From assembly GCA_019137195.1 (NCBI GenBank), contig JAGVSR010000104.1:1-47097 (forward strand): a DNA stretch of 47,097 bases, in the 5' to 3' direction. Position numbers and translations under genes: made by a program. Positions 8,348 to 18,826 of this stretch are shown here, in pieces. The notes beneath the pieces are model-generated. The model searched no databases. It was given only the letters and a program-made list of their open reading frames with translations, and was not told the DNA's origin. The DNA is from Alphaproteobacteria bacterium (GTDB lineage: Bacteria > Pseudomonadota > Alphaproteobacteria > Rhizobiales > Hyphomicrobiaceae). Each line of letters opens with the position of its first letter. Position 1 is the stretch's first letter.

Positions 8348-9163
8348 ATGACCTCCCGCAGCAGCAGCACGCATTCCGCGGCCCATGGCGCCGGCACGCT
8401 ACGACTGGGCGTCAACATCGACCACGTCGCGACCATTCGCAATGCCCGCGGCGGGCGCCATCCCGATCCGCTGCGCGCCGCCCATCTCGCCGTCGAGGGC
8501 GGTGCCGACGGTATCACGGCGCACTTGCGCGAGGACCGCCGCCACATCTCGGATACCGACATCGCGCGCTTGAAGAGCGAGCTGACCCGGCCATTGAACC
8601 TCGAGATGGCGGCGACGCAGGAAATGCTGGCGATCGCCCTGCGCCACGTGCCGAACGCCTGCTGTCTCGTCCCCGAACGTCGGGAGGAGCGCACGACCGA
8701 GGGCGGCCTCGACGTCACGGGTGGCCTCGAGAGCCTGAAGCGCATCACGGGCGAGCTCAGAAGCGCCGGCATCCGCGTCTCGCTCTTCATCGAGCCGGAT
8801 CTCGCGGCCATCGAGGCCTCGGCCAGGATCGGCGCCGACATCGTGGAGCTCCACACCGGCGCCTATTGCGAGAAGGCCCTCGACGACGACGCAAAGGGCA
8901 TTGCCCGCGAGGTCGAGCGCCTGGCGCGCGCGGCAACCGCGGCCCATGCCGCCGGCCTCGAAGTCCATGCCGGGCATGGCCTCACCTACAATACCGTCGC
9001 GGCGGTCGCCCGCATGCCCGAGATGATGGAGCTCAACATCGGCCATTTCCTCATCGGTGAAGCCATTTTCGGCGGGCTCATCGCCGCGGTGCGGCGCATG
9101 CGCGTGCTCATGGACGAAGCGCGGGCACCCGCTCCCAAACGCGCTCTGAAAGCCGTCAAATGA
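8348..9163 (+). CDS. pdxJ: Pyridoxine 5'-phosphate synthase PdxJ
   Basis: TIM-barrel enzyme condensing 1-deoxyxylulose 5-phosphate with 3-amino-2-oxopropyl phosphate to give pyridoxine 5'-phosphate. Conserved blocks are [50 protein letters not shown] and [12 protein letters not shown]. The 271-aa length is slightly long owing to a Ser/His/Ala-rich 15-residue N-terminal leader and an Arg/Lys-rich tail. Its stop overlaps the acpS start by 4 bp (ATGA at 9160), so the two are translationally coupled, a common arrangement in this class. Confidence 0.96.
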   Translation: MTSRSSSTHSAAHGAGTLRLGVNIDHVATIRNARGGRHPDPLRAAHLAVEGGADGITAHLREDRRHISDTDIARLKSELTRPLNLEMAATQEMLAIALRHVPNACCLVPERREERTTEGGLDVTGGLESLKRITGELRSAGIRVSLFIEPDLAAIEASARIGADIVELHTGAYCEKALDDDAKGIAREVERLARAATAAHAAGLEVHAGHGLTYNTVAAVARMPEMMELNIGHFLIGEAIFGGLIAAVRRMRVLMDEARAPAPKRALKAVK

Positions 9164-9564
9164 TCCTCGGGATCGGCAACGACCTCATCGACATCCGGCG
9201 CATCGAAAAGACGCTCGAGCGCTTCGGCTCCCGCTTCCTCGATCGTGTGTTCACCGACATCGAGCGCCGGAAGTCGGAAGGCCGCAAGCTTCGCGCCGCG
9301 TCCTACGCCAAGCGTTTCGCCGCCAAGGAAGCGTGCGCCAAGGCGCTCGGGACAGGGCTCCGCGCAGGCGTCTTCTGGCGCGATATGGGCGTCGTCAACC
9401 TGCCGTCCGGCCGACCGACGTTGAAGCTCACGGGCGGCGCGCTCCGCCAGCTCGAGCGGCTGACCCCCGCTGGCTACGACGCCCGCATCGACCTCACCAT
9501 TACCGACGAGTTTCCCCTCGCCGAGGCCGTCGTCATCATCTCCGCCGTGCCGCGGGCAAGCTAG
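9160..9564 (+). CDS. acpS: Holo-[acyl-carrier-protein] synthase AcpS
   Basis: Transfers 4'-phosphopantetheine from CoA to the serine of ACP; the substrate protein AcpP is encoded at 32482-32724. The 134-aa protein has the two signature regions: [15 protein letters not shown] (Asp8, metal) and [17 protein letters not shown] (Glu of the KEA motif). It starts inside the pdxJ stop codon region. In many alphaproteobacteria lepB, rnc and era follow; here they do not. Confidence 0.96.
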   Translation: MILGIGNDLIDIRRIEKTLERFGSRFLDRVFTDIERRKSEGRKLRAASYAKRFAAKEACAKALGTGLRAGVFWRDMGVVNLPSGRPTLKLTGGALRQLERLTPAGYDARIDLTITDEFPLAEAVVIISAVPRAS

Positions 9565-9879
9565 CTCCCCTCCCGTGGCGGGGAGCGGGCTCAGATGGGC
9601 TGGGCCCCCGGATAACATTGGGGGGCCTCGACCCCTGGCCCCACCAAACATGGGAGACGGAAACGGCTTTGCTGGATCGCTCCGGCCGACAAGCAGCTCG
9701 CCAGCGCGCGATCCAAGTGCCGCCGAAAAGGGTGGTCAAGCAGAAGAAACACTTGCGGCGAATGGCCGGTGCCAATCCGGGCTCGCGGCCATCCCCCTGC
9801 CGGAATGCCGCCCTAGTTCGGGGGGTGTCGATCCCTATATGTCTCGCGTGGTCACAACGACCCCCAGCATCGGACATCC
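9565..9879 (+). other. 315-bp gap with hairpins, no gene seen
   Basis: Just after the acpS stop there is a hairpin, CTCCCC then an 8-nt loop then GGGGAG, with GC-rich text resembling half of the palindromic repeat found elsewhere in the window. A CTATAT at 9835-9840, about 40 bp before the next gene, could be a -10 element, but no good -35 was found. Nothing else recognisable. Confidence 0.4.
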
Positions 9880-10644
9880 ATGCGCAAGCTCGCCACGACA
9901 CTCCTCACGCTCCTGCTGCTTGCTCTCCCGGCCGTGGGCTACGTCGCCTATCCGCTCTATACGGCATGGGCCATACGCGAGGCCGTCCGGGCGGGCGACT
10001 CCGCCTACCTCAACCGCAAGATCGAGTGGGCCCGCGTGCGAGAGACGCTCAGAGCCTCGATGACCCAGGTCGCCTTCGACATGCCGGACCCCGAGGCCGA
10101 GCCAGGTGTCAAGCCGTCGCTGTGGAAGCGCATCAAGGCCTATGTCGGCGGAGGCGCCGTCAACAAGCTGATCGACCGCTACGTAACGCCGGAGGGCCTG
10201 CCGCAGCTCTTCGAGTACCGCAAGATGTACCGCGAGAACATCTCGCACGAGGTCGACGAGAGGACGCTCCCGTTCAAGACCCGCATCGCAAACTTCTGGT
10301 CGCGCTTAAAGCGGGCCGAGTTCAAGTCCCTGACCGCGTTCGAGGTCGAGCTCGCCGACAAGTACGAACCGAAGCGCCGCCACATCGGCCTGCTCGAGCT
10401 TCAGGGCACCGAGTGGAAGCTCGCCGAGCTGCGCGTGAAGGAGGTCGATCCCGCACTGGATCCTGTGTCAGCGCCGACGAAGGAGGCCGGACCGGAGGCC
10501 GCTCCGTCGCGCATCATCGACATCGAGCCCGAGAGCGCCGACGTTTCGCTCCGTGCAAGCGAGCCGAACCAGATGGGCGCTCCCCTGCTTGGCGCCGTTC
10601 CTGAGAGCGCCGACGCCTCCACCATCCTGCCAACGGACCGCTAA
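9880..10644 (+). CDS. DUF2939-family membrane-anchored protein
   Basis: A 254-aa protein with an N-terminal hydrophobic anchor (TLLTLLLLALPAVGYVAYPL, residues 8-27) followed by YTAWAIREAVRAGDSAYLNRK, the start of the DUF2939 family. That family has an N-terminal helix pair and a C-terminal mixed domain ending near ELQGTEWKLAELRV. The last 70 residues are low-complexity Pro/Ala/Glu. Predicted periplasmic or inner-membrane attached; function unknown. It converges with valS, whose stop is 80 bp away. Confidence 0.8.
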   Translation: MRKLATTLLTLLLLALPAVGYVAYPLYTAWAIREAVRAGDSAYLNRKIEWARVRETLRASMTQVAFDMPDPEAEPGVKPSLWKRIKAYVGGGAVNKLIDRYVTPEGLPQLFEYRKMYRENISHEVDERTLPFKTRIANFWSRLKRAEFKSLTAFEVELADKYEPKRRHIGLLELQGTEWKLAELRVKEVDPALDPVSAPTKEAGPEAAPSRIIDIEPESADVSLRASEPNQMGAPLLGAVPESADASTILPTDR

Positions 10645-10724
10645 GCAGGTCTCCCTCGCACTGTCCCCACATGGCCGGAACGGCGGCCACGACCGGGGAT
10701 TGAAGCGGAAACCGGCGTCGGCTC

Positions 10725-13730
<3,006 letters not shown>

Positions 13731-13810
13731 GGGCTCCGGAGCGTCAGGGCTCAATGAAATGCACACGGGCCGCACGAGGCGGCCACGAGCGCAAAATAGC
13801 AGGTCGGCCG

Positions 13811-13839
13811 TTGCTACGATCGGGGGGGTGGGCTGTCAA
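13811..13839 (-). promoter_or_regulatory. Candidate valS promoter
   Basis: On the minus strand a perfect TTGACA (13839-13834) and TAGCAA (13816-13811) are separated by 17 bp. They lie about 80 bp upstream of the valS ATG, giving a leader of roughly 75 nt. The -10 is weak but spacing and -35 are ideal. Confidence 0.5.
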
Positions 13840-13887
13840 CTCCGCACCCGCCCGCCCGATTGCCTAAACCGGCGGCAGACATCCGCC

Positions 13888-15378
13888 TCAGGGCTTCTTG
13901 CTCCTGAGCTCGCCCCGGAGTGCCTTTTCCATGATGCGCGGCATGTTGTCGGCAATCCATTTCTCGAGCATCGGCCGGGCCATCTCGGCAATGATGTCCT
14001 CGAGCGTGCGGGTCGGCTGCGGCGCTGCTTCCGCGGGAAGAGGCCGCAGCGACGTTGCGGGAAGAGGCCGAGCCTCGGCTGGCGGCAACCCGGCGGCGGC
14101 CGGGGCAGCCGGACCCGGCGCAGGCGGGGGGACTGTAGCTGCAGGGCCAGCCGGCAAGGCCGTCGCGGTCGATTGCGCAGCCGGAGCGGCCGCAAGGCCG
14201 GCGGCCAGGGCACCGAGAGCCATCGCAGCGGCGGTTTGCGCATCCCGATCGAGTGCGGCGGCCGGAACCGCCGGACCAGCCGGCCCAGACTGCAGCTGCA
14301 CCGGATCGGCAGCTTGCGGCTTGCGGCCCAGGATGGCGGAGAGATAGGTCTCGGACGCAGGTGTCTGAGGCACCGCGACCTGTGCCGAAGACGGGCCGGC
14401 CGGCGGGGGCCTGTTGCTCTCGGCTGGCGCGGCGAGGACGGCGGCGGCGTGCGCGGCTTCGGCCGGGGTGAGCGGCACGGAAACCGCAGCCGCGGCTTGA
14501 TCGGCGGCGGGAGAAGGCGGCGACGGGCGCTGCAGCCCGGCAAGCGCACGGGCGCCATCTCCCGGCAGGCTCGGGAACGAGTTGTGGGGGTGCGAATCGT
14601 CGGCGGCAGCCGGCACATTCAAGTCGGCTGCCGGCGCGGTGTGATCGACCTCGAGCGCGGGGGCGGCTACCTCGGCGGCCGGAGGCTCCGCGGACTTGTC
14701 GCCGGCGACATCGTCCCCCGAGAGGGCTGCCGCGATGGCAAGAGCGCCTGCCGCACTGGAGGCTGCGACCGTCTCGCCGGCCGCGTCGGCAGGGACGAGC
14801 ATGGGCGGCTCCTCGCGCGGCGCGGAGGAGGCTGTTGCGCCAGAACCAGTGTCTGACACGGTGGCAGTGGTCTGATCGATGCGAAGACCTGCCCACGACG
14901 ACCAGTCGCGCGGAAACGGACGACCGGTTCCAGGCGCGGTGACCTTGCTCGCGTCCGCAGCGGCACCTTCGACCGCGGCCAGGTCCGGAAGTCCAGGCGG
15001 CGGGCCGGATGAAGCTGGTTTTGGGCTTTCCAAAGCCGAGGCGGTCGGCCGCGCCGGTTCCGCCGTCAGCGGCTCCGGCGGCCCCTCGAGCAGATCCTCT
15101 AGGTCGGCGTCGAACGCGGGCTTGCTGGCAAGCGGCGGCGGTGCCGTGATGGCATTCGCGCGCAGTGCCTCGGAGAACCTGTCCGCAGGAGGCAGCGGGC
15201 GGGCATCTCTGGATACTGGTGAATCCATGAAACCGGACGGACGACGCGCTGGCTCGACCAGCGGATTGACGGCGCGCCGGTCGGGGACTGCCTCACCGGG
15301 CTCGTCGGAGATGATCCGGCGGATCGAGGCCAGGATCTCGTCCATGCTCGGATCGCCGCCCTTGCCAGGCTCACTCAT
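13888..15378 (-). CDS. PopZ-family (DUF2497) polar organising protein, long copy
   Basis: A 496-aa protein with the PopZ layout: a short conserved N-terminal helix (DPSMDEILASIRRIISDEP, residues 9-27), a very long disordered Pro/Ala-rich acidic middle, and a conserved C-terminal helix pair (TLEDIIAEMARPMLEKWIA, NMPRIMEKAL). In Caulobacter PopZ self-assembles at the pole and anchors the ParB-parS complex; a similar role is inferred. ATG at 15378 has an AGGAGG site. The middle is much longer than in Caulobacter PopZ (about 180 aa in total), due to Ala/Pro expansion. It lies downstream of a second family member, in the same direction as valS. Confidence 0.85.
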   Translation of the reverse strand: MSEPGKGGDPSMDEILASIRRIISDEPGEAVPDRRAVNPLVEPARRPSGFMDSPVSRDARPLPPADRFSEALRANAITAPPPLASKPAFDADLEDLLEGPPEPLTAEPARPTASALESPKPASSGPPPGLPDLAAVEGAAADASKVTAPGTGRPFPRDWSSWAGLRIDQTTATVSDTGSGATASSAPREEPPMLVPADAAGETVAASSAAGALAIAAALSGDDVAGDKSAEPPAAEVAAPALEVDHTAPAADLNVPAAADDSHPHNSFPSLPGDGARALAGLQRPSPPSPAADQAAAAVSVPLTPAEAAHAAAVLAAPAESNRPPPAGPSSAQVAVPQTPASETYLSAILGRKPQAADPVQLQSGPAGPAVPAAALDRDAQTAAAMALGALAAGLAAAPAAQSTATALPAGPAATVPPPAPGPAAPAAAGLPPAEARPLPATSLRPLPAEAAPQPTRTLEDIIAEMARPMLEKWIADNMPRIMEKALRGELRSKKP

Positions 15379-15515
15379 CGTCTGCCTCCTCAAAGGCCGC
15401 CAGTCTGGCGGCCTGCTGCCGAGATAGTCGACAAGACGAGGCAGCACAATCGTTCTCGCGGCGGAGCAGGTTCATACGCTCGCGCCGCCCATCGCCTTCA
15501 AAATGCCACCTCTGG

Positions 15516-16664
15516 TCAAGGCGGCCCCGGCTTTCTCGGCGCCTTGACGCTGTCGGCAACCTCGATGTGAAGCGCCTTCTCGACCATGCGCGGCATGTTC
15601 TCGGACAGCCACTGCCGCAGCATCGGGCGCAGCAACTCGGCCGTCGTGTCCTCGATGCTGCCGCTACCGCTGCTCGGCTCGGCAGAGGCGAGGGGCGGCG
15701 GCTGGGCGGGAGTGTGGTAGCCCGGCGCGGCCCACTGGGGCGCGGGTTGCGGCGGCGCATGGTAGACTGGCGGTGCCGGAGCGTAGGCGGGCTCTGGCGC
15801 ATGATAGGAGACGGGCCCTGAGCCATGCCCCGCCTGCTCGCGCTTCAGGACATCGATGTCGCGCTTGAGGTCGAGGAGCAAGGCCACGAGACTGTCGGTC
15901 GGCTCCTGGGCTTGGGAGACGGGTAGCGCCCCAACCTGCACCTCTGGCGCCACGATCGGTATCTCGGCCTGTCCCACAGCCACCGAAGGATGCTCGGGGA
16001 AGGCAGCGATGGCGGGAGCGAGCCCCGCGTCGCCTGCAGAAGGAGCAACAGGCGCCGGCACCTCGATGACAACGTTCGCAGGAGCACTCATGCGCATGAA
16101 GCGCGTGTCCTTGAACGGCGCCATCTCGCGCTTAACGGGCGCATCCGCGCTCATCGCCGGCGCTACCGGTGCTGGCGCAGCCGCACCCACCGGCATCGGG
16201 AAGAGCGGCGCGGCGGGCGCGTCGACGGCCGGCCGCTCGGGCTGCCGCGGCTCCGGACGCGCGGCGCGGAGCGAGCTCAGGCTCTGAAGCGCCTGCACGG
16301 CCGGCGACGAGAGATCGCTTGTTGTCTCGCTCACCCGAACTGGCGCGAGCGGCTGTGGCTCAGGCTCCCCGTGAACCGCCGCGGAGCCCGCGGCCTCCGA
16401 GGCTGCAGCGCTGGTGCGCAAGGCGTCCGTCAGACGCCCGAACAGGGGTTTTTCTGGCTGAGACGGTCCGGCGCTCGGCCGAAACATCGAAGGCAGCTCA
16501 AACTCGCTGCCTTCGTCGATCAGACTGTTTGGGCTGCTACCGTGCTGCGGACCCTGGGGCGCCCCCCCTGACAAAGCCTCGGCCGGCTCCTCGGCAATGA
16601 TCCTGCGGATCGAAGCCAGGATCTCCTCCATGCTCGGTTGGCCCGGCTTCTCGTTCATATCCAT
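15516..16664 (-). CDS. PopZ-family (DUF2497) protein, second copy
   Basis: A 382-aa paralogue of the adjacent gene. The N-terminal QPSMEEILASIRRIIAEEP and C-terminal SIEDTTAELLRPMLRQWLSE and NMPRMVEKALHIEV are clearly related to the neighbour's ends, while the disordered middle differs and includes a Tyr/Pro-rich stretch (YHAPEPAYAPAPPVYHAPP). ATG at 16664 follows GAGGTG; a second ATG two codons later is possible. Gap to the downstream copy is 137 bp, so the two may be cotranscribed. Division of labour between the copies is unknown. Confidence 0.85.
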   Translation of the reverse strand: MDMNEKPGQPSMEEILASIRRIIAEEPAEALSGGAPQGPQHGSSPNSLIDEGSEFELPSMFRPSAGPSQPEKPLFGRLTDALRTSAAASEAAGSAAVHGEPEPQPLAPVRVSETTSDLSSPAVQALQSLSSLRAARPEPRQPERPAVDAPAAPLFPMPVGAAAPAPVAPAMSADAPVKREMAPFKDTRFMRMSAPANVVIEVPAPVAPSAGDAGLAPAIAAFPEHPSVAVGQAEIPIVAPEVQVGALPVSQAQEPTDSLVALLLDLKRDIDVLKREQAGHGSGPVSYHAPEPAYAPAPPVYHAPPQPAPQWAAPGYHTPAQPPPLASAEPSSGSGSIEDTTAELLRPMLRQWLSENMPRMVEKALHIEVADSVKAPRKPGPP

Positions 16665-16747
16665 GACGCACCTCGTACTCGTACGCTACCCACCCGCACG
16701 CCCAAGTTTCCGGATCACCCATCCACCCAATGGGAATTCCGGAACAT

Positions 16748-16773
16748 CCGGAGCTCTCAGAAGAGCACTCCGG
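16748..16773 (-). promoter_or_regulatory. Leader hairpin upstream of second popZ-family gene
   Basis: CCGGAG and CTCCGG (6 bp) enclose an inner CTCT/AGAG stem, about 85-110 bp before the start codon, flanked by further TTCCGG words. In the leader it could stabilise the mRNA or modulate translation; function not shown. The surrounding 352-bp gap (16665-17016) holds no recognisable gene. Confidence 0.3.
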
Positions 16774-17016
16774 AAGACGATGCCGCAAGCCTCCTGCGTT
16801 CTTGCCGACGGCCGAAGCTCACGATTTCCGATAGTCGATTAGCGCAGCACCCGTGTTGCTACGCATCAACACGCCATACGTAACATAAAGGGCGGTCGTG
16901 TGGCAAAGAGAAGCAAGATTTCAAGGTGCAACGGCAACAGGTTGGCCGGCAACGAATCGGGCGACCAAAGGCGCCCGTATATCGTCCCCGATCAGCTCGG
17001 CGGAGCGTTAGGAAAT

Positions 17017-18462
17017 CTATTTCACCGGTGCAGCCGACGGCGGCGGAACCACCTCGACGTGCCCCTCGGCGTCGGTGATGGAGAGGCCGAACCACTTGCG
17101 CCGGACCTCCTGGTAATGGACCTCTGGATCGTAGACGGGGTCAGAGACACCGAGATCAGCGACGTCGAGCCTGCCGACGGCCGACAGCAACGTATAGGCA
17201 GCAACCACCACACCGCGCCGGTTCGAGACCAGCTGCACCTGAGAGTTGATGAGGTCGAGCTGGGCATCCAGCACCTCGATCACCGAGCGCTGGCCTACCA
17301 GCTCCTCGGCCTTGACACCCTCAAGGGCGGTCTTGTTGGCTTGAACGGCCACAACGTCGGACTCGACCTGCGACCGAGCGCCAAGATACTGCGACCACGC
17401 CGAGACTGCTTCCGCCTGCACCTCGGCGCGTGCTTGCTGGATCAGTTGCAGGCGCTGAATGTGAACCTGCTTGGCCTGGCGAACACGCGCATAGACCTCG
17501 CCACCCTCGTAGATCGGAACTCTCAGACGCCCGGAAACAGTCGACACCTCCTGCTCGTCGAGAAGCGGATTGGTGTCGAAGCGATCCTGATACGTTGCAT
17601 CGAGATCGACCGACGGCAGCAGCTCACCGCGAATCCGGTCGACCGCGTGGCGGGCGCTCTCTTCCTGATAAAGCGTCGCCACCACCTGCGGATGCTCTGA
17701 GACCGCAAGATTGATGGCCTCCTGGACCGACTTCGGCAGATGCTGCTCGTAACCGTGGGGCTCAGCCAGAGAGCCCGGCGGATGACCGATGACCCGCTCA
17801 TACCTCGCGTGGCTCGAGTGCAGATTGGCGCGTGCCAGATCGAGCAACGATATCGCGCTGGCCCTCCGAGCCTCGGCCTGAGCGACGTCGGTTTTCGTCA
17901 CCTCGCCGACCGCGAAGCGATCACGGGTGGCAGCCAGCTCCTTCGTGAGCACATTGACGTTGTCCTCACGCGCCTGGACGATGGCCGCATCGCGCACGAC
18001 GTCCGCGTAGGCGATCGCCGCGTCGAGCAGGACCTCCTGCTCGACCGAGCGCAATTGCTCGCGCCCGGCCCGCACGTCGGCCTCGGCGCCGCGCACGCCA
18101 TAAAGCGTCTGGAAACCGTTGAATATCGGCTGCGTGGCATCGACCGAATAGCCCTTGGCTACGGTCTCTCCCTCGGTGGAGGTGTTCGGCTTGGTCTGAC
18201 TGTACTGATAGGTTAAATCGGCATTGAGCTCGGCTTTGGGCCGCCAACCGGAGCGAGCCCGGGTCACTTCCTCATCCGTGCCACGCTGGCGAGCCCGCTC
18301 GGCGTCGAGCTTCGGGCTGTAGCGATAGGCGTCCGACAAGGCCTGATTGATCGTCTCTGCCGCAGCCGGCACAGGTCCGAATGCGCAGGCCACGAGGAGC
18401 CCGGACGCGCAAAGGGCAACCGAAACAATGCGGCCGGCGCGGTTTCTCGTGCTCGTTGTCAC
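17017..18462 (-). CDS. TolC-family outer-membrane channel protein
   Basis: A 481-aa outer-membrane efflux/secretion channel of the TolC type. The signal peptide (residues 1-38, core IVSVALCASGLLVACAF, ending PAAA) precedes ETINQALSDAYRYSPKLDAERA, the typical TolC start. Two repeats of long helices follow, with TQPIFNGFQTLYGVRGAEADV and RLRVPIYEGGEVYARVRQAKQ as the paired beta-barrel entries. The GTG start at 18462 is chosen because AGGA lies 7 nt upstream and the signal peptide begins there; an ATG at 18552 would add a 30-residue hydrophilic leader without ribosome site. Divergent from an RND transporter but no adaptor gene is adjacent. Confidence 0.92.
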   Translation of the reverse strand: MTTSTRNRAGRIVSVALCASGLLVACAFGPVPAAAETINQALSDAYRYSPKLDAERARQRGTDEEVTRARSGWRPKAELNADLTYQYSQTKPNTSTEGETVAKGYSVDATQPIFNGFQTLYGVRGAEADVRAGREQLRSVEQEVLLDAAIAYADVVRDAAIVQAREDNVNVLTKELAATRDRFAVGEVTKTDVAQAEARRASAISLLDLARANLHSSHARYERVIGHPPGSLAEPHGYEQHLPKSVQEAINLAVSEHPQVVATLYQEESARHAVDRIRGELLPSVDLDATYQDRFDTNPLLDEQEVSTVSGRLRVPIYEGGEVYARVRQAKQVHIQRLQLIQQARAEVQAEAVSAWSQYLGARSQVESDVVAVQANKTALEGVKAEELVGQRSVIEVLDAQLDLINSQVQLVSNRRGVVVAAYTLLSAVGRLDVADLGVSDPVYDPEVHYQEVRRKWFGLSITDAEGHVEVVPPPSAAPVK

Positions 18463-18826
18463 CAATTGATCCTGCCGTTTCGGGTTTAGCTCGGACGACG
18501 ACGCCGCGAGCACCGGCGTCTTGCGCCCTGGCCGCAAATCACATTTGATCATGAATCGCACGGATAGATCAATGATTCGAAGCTTCTGGCGCGCCTCGCC
18601 ACCCTCTTCGTCTCGGCGGGCGTTGCTTGTTTCCCACACTAAAGACGGTTGTATGTCGCGCTGCATCTTGATGCCGGCTCGACTTTGTGACTCGCACTGA
18701 TCGCACTTGCGCGGGTGATAAACTTCTTGCCAACTTCTCCGACGCGATTCCGGCGCTGAACTTGCCCCGAAGCATGGTATAGCGGGCCCGCCGTGCCCGC
18801 GCCACCGAGGGATAGAGAACGAAAAA
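18463..18826. promoter_or_regulatory. Divergent intergenic region between tolC-like and RND genes
   Basis: 364 bp of relatively AT-richer sequence, with TTTGATCATGAATC and GATAGATCAATGATTCG patches around 18545-18580. It must hold the start signals for both genes. A TATAGC at 18778-18783 is a possible -10 for the plus-strand gene. No strong operator was seen. Confidence 0.35.

Noticed and set aside
10672-10689. TGGCCG / CGGCCA hairpin between DUF2939 and valS genes
   Set aside because: Six-base stem without a T-run on either strand; too weak to name as a terminator.
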